Part shown: piece after piece, positions 1 through 7,531 of the stretch | How the letters are laid out: each line of letters opens with the position of its first letter | How positions within the stretch are numbered: position 1 is the first letter of the stretch | From: JBFGWM01 sp041588495 | GTDB taxonomy: Bacteria > Pseudomonadota > Gammaproteobacteria > Pseudomonadales > JBFGWM01 | DNA length: 10,141 bases | Assembly: GCA_041588495.1 (NCBI GenBank) | Contig: JBFGWM010000094.1 | Coordinates: 1-10,141, forward strand | Direction: 5' to 3' | Position numbers and translations under genes: made by a program | The notes under the pieces: generated by a model | Told to the model about the DNA's origin: nothing | Database searches by the model: none | Seen by the model: only the letters and a program-made list of their open reading frames with translations

Positions 1-533
1 ACCCGCTTCACGGTCAGCGTGAAATCATTGGCCTGCTCGCCAGCCCTGGGGTTCGCCCGCACACCGGAAAGGGCCGGCTTGGCAAACCAGTCGGAAGCGT
101 CAAGCTTCCGCATCAGGCTGGAGACCTTCGTGTTGGATTCCGCGGTCCCGACAATCGACACGATGTCGCCCGATCTCCGCAAAGAAGTGTAATGAACACC
201 ACCCGGCAAGGTGCGCACGATCTCGTCAAACAGTCGCACGATGATCGGCCGGTTGCCCTGTAGCGCCTGAATCACCCGCATCCGCGCGAGCAACTGCTCG
301 CGTCGCTCGCGCAAATTCTTGATTTCCGCAATTTGCTTGTCGAGCTTGGTGATCTCGCTCTTGATGAAGTTGTTCCGGCGATTTTGATCATCAATCGAAC
401 CGTTGATCATGCGATCACCGAGGAAGACCACCCCGGCCGCAAGTATCACGACGCCGAACAGGACCGCCAGAAACTGGTTTTTCTTCTCTTCCCGGAGTTC
501 CTCGCGCCAGGGGCGAAGGTTGATGTTCGCCAT
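1..533 (-). CDS. pilN: Type IV pilus assembly protein PilN (3' end beyond the window)
   Basis: PilN is a bitopic inner-membrane protein of the type IV pilus alignment complex. It joins cytoplasmic PilM to periplasmic PilO and PilP. I translated 177 codons. The N-terminus reads MANINLRPWREELREEKK, matching the family's INLxPWRE cytoplasmic peptide that binds PilM. A membrane segment follows at about residues 21-39, then a charged coiled coil at about 45-95, then the start of the periplasmic ferredoxin-like domain. The ATG at 533-531 shares one base with the pilM TGA (535-533), a TGATG junction that suggests translational coupling. The usual family length is about 190-200 residues, so only a short tail is missing; pilO, pilP and pilQ are expected beyond the left edge. 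The third residue of the INL-PW peptide is followed by Arg where Leu is the more familiar residue. Family and position agree, so the identification is secure. Confidence 0.95.
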   Translation of the reverse strand, partial: MANINLRPWREELREEKKNQFLAVLFGVVILAAGVVFLGDRMINGSIDDQNRRNNFIKSEITKLDKQIAEIKNLRERREQLLARMRVIQALQGNRPIIVRLFDEIVRTLPGGVHYTSLRRSGDIVSIVGTAESNTKVSSLMRKLDASDWFAKPALSGVRANPRAGEQANDFTLTVKR

Positions 534-1597
534 CAGTCGAAACTCCTCATCGCGAGCCCACAGGAGATCATCAGTGCCGGGGCATCGTTACTGAGGGCCG
601 TGGCGTTCACCCGTGAGGACAGGGACATGTCAACAAACGGGTTGGCGATGATCGTCGGCGTTCCGACCCGGTCCTGGACCATCTGGTCGAGCCCGGGGAT
701 CGAGGCCGTCCCGCCCGCCAGGACGATGTAATCCACGTCGTTGTACTGGCCGGAAGCAAAGAAGAACTGCAGGGAACGGGTCACCTGCTGCAATACAGCC
801 TGTTTGAACGGCTCCAGCACCTCGCTTTCGTAATCGTCCGGCAGTCCGCCCTGCTTCTTGGCCAGGCCGGCCTCTTCCAGGGAAAGACCGTAACGCCGCT
901 GGATTTCCTCGGTGAGCTGCTTGCCGCCGAACAGCTGCTCCCGGGTATAAATGGTCACACCGTTATGCAGGATGCTCAGGGTGGTCATGGTCGCGCCGAT
1001 GTCGATCACCGCGACCAGCTGGTCATGCCCGGCGTCCACCAACTGGGTGGCCAGCAGCTGCACGGCCCGCTCCATGGCGTAAGCCTCGACATCCACGATC
1101 CGGCAGGTCAGCCCACCCTCGGCGACCGCGTCCTCGCGCATTTCGACGGTCTCCCGGCGACATGCGGCGAGCAGAACCTCGACCCGGTCCGGGTTTGTCT
1201 CCGACGGCCCCAGGACGGAGAAATCGAGGGCAACCTCGTCGAGTGGATAAGGAATGTACTGGTCGGCCTCGACGTTGATCTGGTTCTCCATCTCGAATTC
1301 GCTGAGATTGGCATCCATCTCGATGACCTTGGTGATCACCGCGGAGCCGGCCACCGCCACGGCGGCGTGCTTGACCTTGCTCTTGGAACGCTCGACGACC
1401 CGGGCCAGAGCCTCACCGACCGCGCCCACCTCCTGGATGGAGGTTTCGACGACCGCATTCGGTGGCAGGGGCTCCACCGCGTAACTCTCGACGCGGTAAC
1501 GATCCCCTTTCTTGCTCAACTCGAGCAATTTTACGGAGGTTGAACTGATATCGAGTCCGACCACCGGGGCGGGTTTGTTATTGAAGAGTCCGAACAC
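533..1597 (-). CDS. pilM: Type IV pilus assembly protein PilM, actin-like ATPase
   Basis: PilM is a cytoplasmic actin/FtsA-like protein that binds ATP and the N-terminal peptide of PilN, supporting assembly of the pilus machine. The 354-residue product has the usual family length. Visible parts of the nucleotide fold are the first phosphate loop (VVGLDISSTSVK, about residues 12-23), the second phosphate loop (DIGATMTT, from D199) and the adenosine motif LAGGT at about 293-297. The start is GTG (1597-1595), giving MFGLFNN, which matches the typical PilM opening; a GGGGA ribosome site lies eight bases upstream. The gene begins a pilMN(OPQ) operon and overlaps pilN by one base. It is divergent from the PBP1A gene, an arrangement also known in Pseudomonas. 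Nothing looks damaged. Confidence 0.97.
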   Translation of the reverse strand: MFGLFNNKPAPVVGLDISSTSVKLLELSKKGDRYRVESYAVEPLPPNAVVETSIQEVGAVGEALARVVERSKSKVKHAAVAVAGSAVITKVIEMDANLSEFEMENQINVEADQYIPYPLDEVALDFSVLGPSETNPDRVEVLLAACRRETVEMREDAVAEGGLTCRIVDVEAYAMERAVQLLATQLVDAGHDQLVAVIDIGATMTTLSILHNGVTIYTREQLFGGKQLTEEIQRRYGLSLEEAGLAKKQGGLPDDYESEVLEPFKQAVLQQVTRSLQFFFASGQYNDVDYIVLAGGTASIPGLDQMVQDRVGTPTIIANPFVDMSLSSRVNATALSNDAPALMISCGLAMRSFD

Positions 1598-1623
1598 CCG
1601 TTATTTCCCCATCCGGTGCAGAT

Positions 1624-1648
1624 ACTTATACGGAGTATATGTGTAAGT
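1624..1648. repeat. Imperfect inverted repeat in the pilM/PBP1A divergent spacer
   Basis: ACTTATAC (1624-1631) and GTGTAAGT (1641-1648) are inverted copies with one mismatch, separated by nine bases. A smaller ATACT/AGTAT pair sits inside the same stretch. The repeat overlaps the -10 of the candidate pilM promoter, a normal place for an operator, but no known regulator motif is recognised and AT-rich chance symmetry is possible. Confidence 0.3.
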
Positions 1649-1662
1649 ACATTAAATATCAC
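1634..1662 (-). promoter_or_regulatory. Candidate sigma-70 promoter for the pilM operon
   Basis: Read on the minus strand there is GTGATA (-35, 1657-1662), a 17-base spacer and TATACT (-10, 1634-1639). An overlapping alternative with the same spacing is TTGCGC (1674-1679) and TTTAAT (1651-1656). Both lie in an AT-rich patch within the divergent spacer, upstream of the pilM GTG. Which one is used, if either, cannot be decided from sequence. Confidence 0.4.
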
Positions 1663-1785
1663 GGTTTGCGGTTGCGCAAATCAAATATCGCCGCCACAAA
1701 ACTCTTGGCCGCGCGGCCGGCATCCGTCTAACATTATCAACTTAGCTTGCGCCCGCCATATTTCCAGAATATTAGGTCAGTTTTC

Positions 1786-4299
1786 ATGGCTTCGCTGTTC
1801 CGATACATGCTGTGGCTCGGTTTCGCTGCATTTTGCGGCGTGCTGCTTGTTGCCTCCGCCCTGTATCTGTATCTGAGCCCGAACCTCGCCTCCATCGACG
1901 GCCTCTGCGACACGCGGCTGGAAACGCCCCTGCGCATCTACTCGGCGGACGGCAAGCTGATCAAGGTCTTCGGCGAAAAGCGCCGCACCCCGATTCGCTT
2001 CGAGGAGGCGCCGCCCCTGTTCGTCAAGGCCATCCTGGCGGCCGAGGACGATCGCTTCGAATACCATTACGGGGTCGACATCAGCGGGCTGATGCGGGCG
2101 GCCGTCGAACTTGTCAGCACCGGGGAAATCCAGTCCGGCGGCAGCACCATCACGATGCAGGTGGCCAAAAACTGCCTGCTTTCGAACGAGCGGACCTTTA
2201 CCCGCAAATTCAATGAGATCCTGCTTGCCCTGAACATCGAGAGCCAGCTCAGCAAGCAGCAGATCCTGGAACTTTATTTCAACGTTATTTTCCTCGGCAA
2301 GCGCGCCCATGGCATCCAGGCAGCGGCGGAGCGGTATTACGGCAAGTCCATAGACCAGCTCGACCTCGCCCAGCTCGCCATGATCGCCGGCCTGCCGAAA
2401 GCGCCCTCCCTGTACAACCCGATCGTCAATCCGCAACGGGCCCGCTACCGGCGCGACTGGATCCTGTCACGCATGCATAAGCTTGGATTCATTACCCGGG
2501 AGATGTACGAGGAGGCCCGCGCAACCGAGATTTCCGCAAGGGTGCACGATTTCGAGGAGCCCGAGGTGGAGGCGGGTTACTTTGCCGAGATGGTGCGCAA
2601 CTGGATGTTCGAGAAATACGGTGAGGACAGCTACTCCCGCGGTTTTGTCGTGACCACCACCCTCGACAGCCGGATGCAGGAGCAGGCCAATCAAGCCGTT
2701 CGCGCCGGGCTGCTTGCCTATGACCGGCGCCACGGCTACCGCGGGCCGGAGGGCTCCGTTGAACTGCCCCAGGACCTGACCCAGCAAGGCCTGTACGACC
2801 TGCTGCGCGACAAACCGGACATCGACGGCCTGCTCCCGGGCATCGTACTGGAGGCTGACGCCAAATCCGCCAAGATCGGCCTGCGCACGGAAACCGTCTC
2901 CCTGGGCCTCAAACAGGTCGAATGGGCCCGGCCCTACATTGACGAGGACACCGTGGGCGAGGCACCAACCCGGGTCGACCAGGTCCTGAAACCGGGCCAG
3001 ATCATCCGCATGCAGGACCGCGGCGATGCCGGCTGGCTGCTCGCGCAGTTGCCGGACATCCAGGGTGCGCTGGTATCCCTTGACCCGGACAGCGGAGCGG
3101 TCCGCGCGCTCGTCGGCGGCTTCCACTTTGATCAGACCAAGTTCAACCGTGCGGTGCAGGCGCGTCGCCAACCGGGGTCCACGCTCAAGCCCTTCATATA
3201 TATGGCAGCACTCGAAAACGGGATCACCGCCGGCAGCATCTTCAATGATGCCCCGGTGGTCGAGGCCTTTGACTCGAACACCGACAACACGTACGTCCTC
3301 AACAACGCGAGTGGCGTAAATCTGGGTCCGACCCGTTTCCGCAAGGGGCTGTTCAATTCCGTGAACACGGTGTCGGCCCGGGTCCTGCAGGCAGTCACCA
3401 TCCCGCGAACACTCGAATACCTGAAGGCCACCGGGTTTGAGACCACCACGATGCCGCGCAACTTGCAGCTCGCGGTCGGCGGCGGCACCATCGAGATGTC
3501 GCCCCTGGAACTCGCGACACACTACGCGAAGCTCGCCAACGGGGGTTACCACGTGAATTCCTGGTACGTCGCGCGAATCAGCGACCAGGAGGGGCGCTCC
3601 GCTTTCCGCAATGTGCCCTGGGTGGTTTGTGAAACCTGCCCTGCAAACGGGGAGGGTCAGGCCGAGGCAGTGGACGCGGACCTCCCGGCCGAAGCCCCGG
3701 CGGGCAGTCCGCCAGATGGCATTGATGGCAGCATGGCTGCCGCCGCGCCAGGCCCGTCGATGCCGTCGGGCACGCCTGCCAATCAACCCGAGTTTCTTCC
3801 CGCGCCCCAGGTGATGGACCCGCGGGCGGTCTACATCATGAACTCCATCCTGCGCGACGTGATCCAGCAGGGCACGGGTCGCCGCGCACGCAGCCTCGGC
3901 CGTGACGACATCGGTGGCAAGACCGGCACCACCGATGACGCGCGCAATCTGTGGTTCTCGGGTTTCAATCGCGAAATCGTTGCCACGGCATGGGTGGGCT
4001 TTGACGAGGAACGGCCATTGGGACGCCGCGAGTACGGCTCAACCGCCGCCCTCCCGATCTGGGTCGAATTCATGAAACTTGCCCTGCAGGGACGTCGGCC
4101 GCGAACCCTGGCGCAGCCGGACGGCATCGTGTCGGTACGCATCGACCCCGATACCGGACTGCTCGCGGCACCGGGCCAGCAGGACGCGATCTTCGAGATT
4201 TTCATCGAGGGCACGGAGCCCACCGAGGTCAGCAACCGACTGCTGACCCACCCGGACAGCCCCGGCAGCCCGCGCACCACGCCAGAACAGTTGTTCTGA
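1786..4299 (+). CDS. mrcA: Penicillin-binding protein 1A (bifunctional peptidoglycan glycosyltransferase/transpeptidase)
   Basis: This class A PBP (also called ponA) polymerises lipid II into glycan strands and cross-links the stem peptides in the periplasm. The 837-residue product has a membrane anchor at about residues 8-30. Its GT51 motifs are EDDRFEYHYG (87-96, catalytic E87), GGSTITMQ (118-125), RKFNE (140-144) and KQQILELYFN (157-166). An OB-type insert follows, then the transpeptidase motifs STLK (catalytic S465, K468), SVN (525-527) and KTGT (712-715). A CxxC pair (C615, C618) and an Ala/Pro-rich insert at about 619-675 lie before KTG; E. coli PBP1A also has a CPEC motif and insert there. 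I chose ATG 1786 because an AGG lies nine bases upstream and the product opens with a normal basic and hydrophobic anchor; an in-frame TTG at 1747 would add 13 unlikely residues. The gene is divergent from pilM and convergent with maeB. All catalytic residues are intact. Confidence 0.97.
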   Translation: MASLFRYMLWLGFAAFCGVLLVASALYLYLSPNLASIDGLCDTRLETPLRIYSADGKLIKVFGEKRRTPIRFEEAPPLFVKAILAAEDDRFEYHYGVDISGLMRAAVELVSTGEIQSGGSTITMQVAKNCLLSNERTFTRKFNEILLALNIESQLSKQQILELYFNVIFLGKRAHGIQAAAERYYGKSIDQLDLAQLAMIAGLPKAPSLYNPIVNPQRARYRRDWILSRMHKLGFITREMYEEARATEISARVHDFEEPEVEAGYFAEMVRNWMFEKYGEDSYSRGFVVTTTLDSRMQEQANQAVRAGLLAYDRRHGYRGPEGSVELPQDLTQQGLYDLLRDKPDIDGLLPGIVLEADAKSAKIGLRTETVSLGLKQVEWARPYIDEDTVGEAPTRVDQVLKPGQIIRMQDRGDAGWLLAQLPDIQGALVSLDPDSGAVRALVGGFHFDQTKFNRAVQARRQPGSTLKPFIYMAALENGITAGSIFNDAPVVEAFDSNTDNTYVLNNASGVNLGPTRFRKGLFNSVNTVSARVLQAVTIPRTLEYLKATGFETTTMPRNLQLAVGGGTIEMSPLELATHYAKLANGGYHVNSWYVARISDQEGRSAFRNVPWVVCETCPANGEGQAEAVDADLPAEAPAGSPPDGIDGSMAAAAPGPSMPSGTPANQPEFLPAPQVMDPRAVYIMNSILRDVIQQGTGRRARSLGRDDIGGKTGTTDDARNLWFSGFNREIVATAWVGFDEERPLGRREYGSTAALPIWVEFMKLALQGRRPRTLAQPDGIVSVRIDPDTGLLAAPGQQDAIFEIFIEGTEPTEVSNRLLTHPDSPGSPRTTPEQLF

Positions 4300-4308
4300 T
4301 GCCTGGAC

Positions 4309-4338
4309 CAGGGCCCGCGCCCTGAACCCGCTTCAGGG
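4309..4338. terminator. Possible overlapping hairpins at the PBP1A/maeB convergent end
   Basis: Two hairpins compete for the same bases. CAGGGC (4309-4314) pairs with GCCCTG (4319-4324) around a four-base loop. CCCTGAA (4320-4326) pairs with TTCAGGG (4332-4338) around CCCGC. The second covers the maeB stop codon. Neither is followed by a T-run on either strand, so an intrinsic terminator is not established; they may only help protect or end the two converging transcripts. Confidence 0.3.
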
Positions 4339-5610
4339 GATGAAGTGGCGCACGCAGTCCACCGACTCCAGTGGATAGTGCTTGGGGTAATCCTGCAAAG
4401 CGACACCGCTGTCCACCGCCGCGCGGGCAACCGCGGCCGGCACCTTGGTGATCAGGCGCGGATCCATCGGTTTCGGAATGATGTATTCCGGACCATATTC
4501 CAGTACCCGGCCATCGTAAGCCTCGCGCACCTCGGGAGGCACCTCCTCCTTGGCCAGTTCGCGAATGGCATGCACCGCGGCCATCTTCATTTCCTCGTTG
4601 ATCCGCGTTGCACGCACATCCAGCGCACCCCTGAAGATGAACGGGAAGCCGAGGACATTATTCACCTGGTTGGGAAAGTCGGAGCGCCCTGTCGCCATGA
4701 TGACGTCATCGCGCATCGCATGCGCGACCTCGGGACGAACCTCGGGATCGGGGTTCGAGCAGGCAAAAATGATCGGGTTGGCGGCCATGCGACGCAGCAG
4801 GTCCGGTGACAGGAGGTTCGCCCCGGACAGGCCGACAAACGCATCGGCACCCTCGAGCGCGTCCTCCAGGGTCCGCGCGTCGGTCTCGTTGGCAAATTGC
4901 GCCTTGTACTGGTTGACGCCCTCGCGACCCAGGTAGACGACGCCCTTGCGATCGATCATGAAGATGTTTTCCGCCTTCACGCCGAGTTCGACCAGCAATT
5001 TCATGCACGCAATCGCCGCAGCACCGGCGCCCAGGCACACGACCCGCGCATCGGCCGGCTTTTTCCCGGCAAGATCCATGGCGTTGAGCATGCCCGCGGC
5101 GGTGACGATCGCCGTGCCGTGCTGATCATCATGGAATACCGGGATGTTGCACTGCTCGACCAGCACCCGTTCGATCTCGAAACATTCGGGCGCCTTGATG
5201 TCCTCCAGGTTGATCCCACCGAAGGTCTGGTGGATTCTCAACACCGTGTCGATGAACGCCTGGGGACTCTCCGCATTGACCTCGAGATCGAAGACGTCGA
5301 TCCCCGCGAAGCGCTTGAACAGCACGCCCTTGCCTTCCATGACCGGTTTGCTGGCCAGCGCCCCCAGGTTGCCGAGCCCGAGGATCGCGCTGCCATCGGA
5401 GACCACCGCCACCAGGTTGCCCTTGTTGGTGTACCTGTAGGCACACTCGGGGTCCTCGGCGATCATCTTGCACGGTTCCGCGACACCCGGACTGTAGGCA
5501 AGCGCCAGGTCCCGGGCGTTCGCCGTCGGCTTGGTCACGGTGACTTCGATCTTGCCGGGGAACGGGTGGGAGTGGTACTCGAGGGCCGCTTCCTTCAGAA
5601 AATCGGACAT
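4333..5610 (-). CDS. maeB: Malic enzyme (short form, no phosphotransacetylase domain)
   Basis: This cytoplasmic enzyme oxidatively decarboxylates malate to pyruvate and CO2, most likely with NADP+, supplying NADPH and pyruvate. The 425-residue product has the catalytic Tyr in LALAYSPGVAEPC (Y39), the catalytic Lys in EGKGVLFK (K94), metal ligands in NLEDIKAPE (E136, D137) and FHDDQHGTA (D162), a Rossmann motif LGAGAAA (193-199) and ACSNPDPEVRPE. E. coli MaeB is about 760 residues with a phosphotransacetylase-like tail; this protein ends after the malic domains, as in the roughly 420-residue Pseudomonas forms. I chose ATG 5610 because AACAGGAAACG gives a well-spaced ribosome site and MSDFLKEAALEYH matches homologues; ATG 5625 would add five residues with a weaker site. 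NADP preference is inferred from the family. The gene converges on the PBP1A gene. Confidence 0.95.
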   Translation of the reverse strand: MSDFLKEAALEYHSHPFPGKIEVTVTKPTANARDLALAYSPGVAEPCKMIAEDPECAYRYTNKGNLVAVVSDGSAILGLGNLGALASKPVMEGKGVLFKRFAGIDVFDLEVNAESPQAFIDTVLRIHQTFGGINLEDIKAPECFEIERVLVEQCNIPVFHDDQHGTAIVTAAGMLNAMDLAGKKPADARVVCLGAGAAAIACMKLLVELGVKAENIFMIDRKGVVYLGREGVNQYKAQFANETDARTLEDALEGADAFVGLSGANLLSPDLLRRMAANPIIFACSNPDPEVRPEVAHAMRDDVIMATGRSDFPNQVNNVLGFPFIFRGALDVRATRINEEMKMAAVHAIRELAKEEVPPEVREAYDGRVLEYGPEYIIPKPMDPRLITKVPAAVARAAVDSGVALQDYPKHYPLESVDCVRHFIP

Positions 5611-5662
5611 CGTTTCCTGTTCCATCTATTGAATACCTGTGAAGCGGAGCGAGCGCCGCGGA

Positions 5663-5691
5663 AGATTAGCGAAAAGCCACGGCCCGGACAA
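5663..5691 (-). promoter_or_regulatory. Candidate sigma-70 promoter for maeB
   Basis: On the minus strand TTGTCC (-35, 5686-5691) and TAATCT (-10, 5663-5668) are separated by 17 bases. Transcription would begin near 5656, about 45 bases before ATG 5610. The -10 is a weak match. A promoter is expected here because the 166-base gap to the upstream peptidase gene is too wide for tight coupling. The rest of this gap shows no gene and no clear terminator. Confidence 0.4.
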
Positions 5692-5776
5692 CGCGCTATG
5701 AACTGCCTTGGTGCATTTTAGCGCAAATCGGCTGGATACCGGCGTCCAAAGAGGTCCCTGTTACCCCCTGCTGCGC

Positions 5777-7255
5777 TCATCGCACAATCTTGATGCGGCT
5801 TCCCGGCGACAGCTCCCCATCGGGATACATCCCGTTCAACAGGCGCAGTTGCGCCTCCGGATGGTTGGGAATCCTGGAGCGACTTGCCAGCCTCGCGAAC
5901 GTGTCGCCGCGGCGGGCGGTATGCACCTTCAGCTTGAGGGACTCGGCGAGGTGCTGCTCTTCCGCACGCAGGGGGCGGAAACTGCGAATGCTGGCCAGGA
6001 AGTCCGCGTCGAGTTCGTCGAAGCCGCGCTGTTTTTCCGCCCAGCCGCGGAAGATATATGCCTGGCGGCGATAATAGACGACACCGACGCGGTGCAGTTT
6101 GCCACCGGCCATACCTCCCGGAGCGATCCCCGTATACCCCTCGAGACCGGACTGCGACAGCGGCTCCCCCGCACGCAGTTTTTTTACTCCCAGCCGCTCG
6201 CGAATGAACTCCTCGGGAGTGATGCGCTTGTTGAGATCCTCCAGGGTCATCTGCACGAAGCCGTCCTTGAGAACCGTGTGGCCGATCACCGCGCTCGGGT
6301 AGTTCAGGATGCGCCACTGGTCGGGAAAGCTCACGGTGAACGCGAGCGGCTTGTGGTAAAAGCGGTTGCCGCGGCGCACCCCCGCCTGGGTGCTGTCACC
6401 GAAATCGACGTTGTCGATGGCGGCGAGGAACGCCTCGCGCCCCACCCGACCCTCGCCACCCTGCAGGACCGCCTGGCCCACGACCTGCTGCAGGCGGGTG
6501 TCGTGGCGGGGATGGGTCGCGAACAGGCCGTGGTAGCTGGAAGGCGTGTCGCCGGACTCCCGGGCCACCGCGTCGGAGAACTCCTGCTGCATCTTCAACA
6601 GGCCGATGACCTCGACCATCGCCTGCGGGTCGTATCCGGCGCGTGCCAGGTAACTGGCGCCGAGGCCATCCGCCTCGAGCTCGTGCTCGCGACCATACCC
6701 GCGGGTCACCGCCTGGCCGAGCAGGCTGGCAAGATCAGCCGCGGCCCGCTGGCCGGTGCCAACCGCGACTGCGGTGCTGAAAATGCCCGCAAGGGTCGCC
6801 GAGGTGTGACGGCGGACGGCATGGCGCGCCGTCACGTGCCCCACCTCGTGGGCGAGCACGGCAGCCAGTTCGGCCTCCGAGTTCATGTACGTGAGCAGGC
6901 CGCGGTGAATGTAGATGTATCCGCCCGGCAGCGCGAACGCGTTGATGTCCGGGCTGTCGAGCACGGTGAACCGGTAATAAAGGTTGCCACGATGACTGAC
7001 TGACGCGACTTTCTCGCCAACAGCCTGCACGTAGTCCTGCAATTCCTGGTCGGCGAACGGCTCGTACTGCTTGACCACTTCCTTGTGATACTCGCGCCCC
7101 AGCGCGATTTCCTGGTTTTCCGACATGAACACCAGGTCGTTGTCGCCGGTCGCGGGATTGAGGGCGCAGGCTTTCAGGACCATCAGGCCAAGCGCCAGCA
7201 TCAGCAGGCTGGAAAAGCGGAGCATCGGCGACCCTGGCAGCAATCCGAACATCAT
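5777..7255 (-). CDS. M48 family metallopeptidase lipoprotein with C-terminal LysM-like module
   Basis: This is a probable zinc endopeptidase of the Gram-negative envelope, 492 residues long. The N-terminus has a hydrophobic signal segment (about 14-29) ending at a lipobox-like LKAC (C30), so the mature protein is probably lipid-anchored and periplasmic. The peptidase signature is HEVGH (136-140; zinc ligands H136 and H140, catalytic E137), with the third ligand in ELEAD (E192). Residues about 305-430 form a second, poorly defined domain. The tail (from about 443) reads like LysM: RRGDTFARLA, LLNG, then SPGSRIKIV, which suggests peptidoglycan contact. ATG 7255 has AGAGGA six bases upstream; ATG 7225 also has an AGGG and would give a tidier 20-residue signal ending at the Cys. 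It resembles the BepA/LoiP-like quality-control class, but the substrate is unknown. It is co-directional with maeB and separated from rpmE by a terminator. Confidence 0.9.
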   Translation of the reverse strand: MMFGLLPGSPMLRFSSLLMLALGLMVLKACALNPATGDNDLVFMSENQEIALGREYHKEVVKQYEPFADQELQDYVQAVGEKVASVSHRGNLYYRFTVLDSPDINAFALPGGYIYIHRGLLTYMNSEAELAAVLAHEVGHVTARHAVRRHTSATLAGIFSTAVAVGTGQRAAADLASLLGQAVTRGYGREHELEADGLGASYLARAGYDPQAMVEVIGLLKMQQEFSDAVARESGDTPSSYHGLFATHPRHDTRLQQVVGQAVLQGGEGRVGREAFLAAIDNVDFGDSTQAGVRRGNRFYHKPLAFTVSFPDQWRILNYPSAVIGHTVLKDGFVQMTLEDLNKRITPEEFIRERLGVKKLRAGEPLSQSGLEGYTGIAPGGMAGGKLHRVGVVYYRRQAYIFRGWAEKQRGFDELDADFLASIRSFRPLRAEEQHLAESLKLKVHTARRGDTFARLASRSRIPNHPEAQLRLLNGMYPDGELSPGSRIKIVR

Positions 7256-7279
7256 CGGGAATCCTCTGTATCCCGTTTC

Positions 7280-7308
7280 AGTGTGCGACGGCCCATGCGA
7301 TCGTTCAA
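7280..7308 (-). promoter_or_regulatory. Weak promoter candidate for the M48 peptidase gene
   Basis: On the minus strand TTGAAC (-35, 7303-7308) lies 17 bases from CACACT (-10, 7280-7285). Transcription would start near 7273, leaving a short leader containing the AGAGGA ribosome site. The -10 matches poorly. Support comes mainly from position, since the rpmE terminator lies just upstream and the gene needs its own start. Confidence 0.25.
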
Positions 7309-7371
7309 CCTGTCCCGGGGCGGCGAACCCATGGGAACGAAGCGGTCCACAGCGGATTGTGCGATATCACT

Positions 7372-7401
7372 GAAAAGGGCGCCCCGAGGGGCGCCCTTTT
7401 C
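7372..7401 (-). terminator. Rho-independent terminator of rpmE (perfect 30-base palindrome)
   Basis: GAAAAGGGCGCCCC (7372-7385) and its exact inverted copy GGGGCGCCCTTTTC (7388-7401) flank only GA. As RNA this folds into a very GC-rich stem with a small loop, with an A-run before and a T-run after the GC core on both strands. It is therefore a classic intrinsic terminator shape and structurally bidirectional. It lies about 130 bases downstream of the rpmE stop and upstream of the peptidase gene, so rpmE is the natural client; no plus-strand gene leads into it. Confidence 0.85.
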
Positions 7402-7452
7402 AAGGTTCCGGCACAGTGTTCAGGTGCTTCTATTATTCCGAACTATTCCAAA

Positions 7453-7468
7453 CGGCCTGATCAGGCCG
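7453..7468 (-). repeat. Second palindrome downstream of rpmE, possible upstream terminator
   Basis: CGGCCTGATCAGGCCG is a perfect 16-base palindrome that can form a six-pair stem with a GATC loop. Read in the rpmE direction it is followed by TTTGGAATAG, a poor T-run. It may be a weak first terminator or a stabilising 3' UTR hairpin ahead of the main one at 7372-7401. Confidence 0.4.
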
Positions 7469-7531
7469 CGGGGCCGGACCGGCACGGCTTGCGCTGTATC
7501 CGGTACCCGGTCAGCTGATGCCGATCGGGGG

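Noticed and set aside
1747..1785. Upstream TTG start for the PBP1A gene
   Set aside because: It has no ribosome site and would put 13 atypical residues before a standard membrane-anchor N-terminus; ATG 1786 has an AGG at workable distance.
2467..3786. A 439-residue open frame antisense to the PBP1A gene
   Set aside because: It mirrors a well-conserved gene whose catalytic motifs are all present. The translation is Arg/Gly/His-rich with no recognisable domain, as expected for an antisense frame at high GC.
4897..5721. A 274-residue plus-strand open frame opposite maeB
   Set aside because: It is an antisense shadow of malic enzyme; the protein is rich in His, Arg and Asp without domain motifs.
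5708..7003. A 431-residue plus-strand open frame opposite the M48 gene
   Set aside because: The opposite strand encodes the HEVGH peptidase with intact motifs. This frame has no convincing start context and a shadow-like composition.
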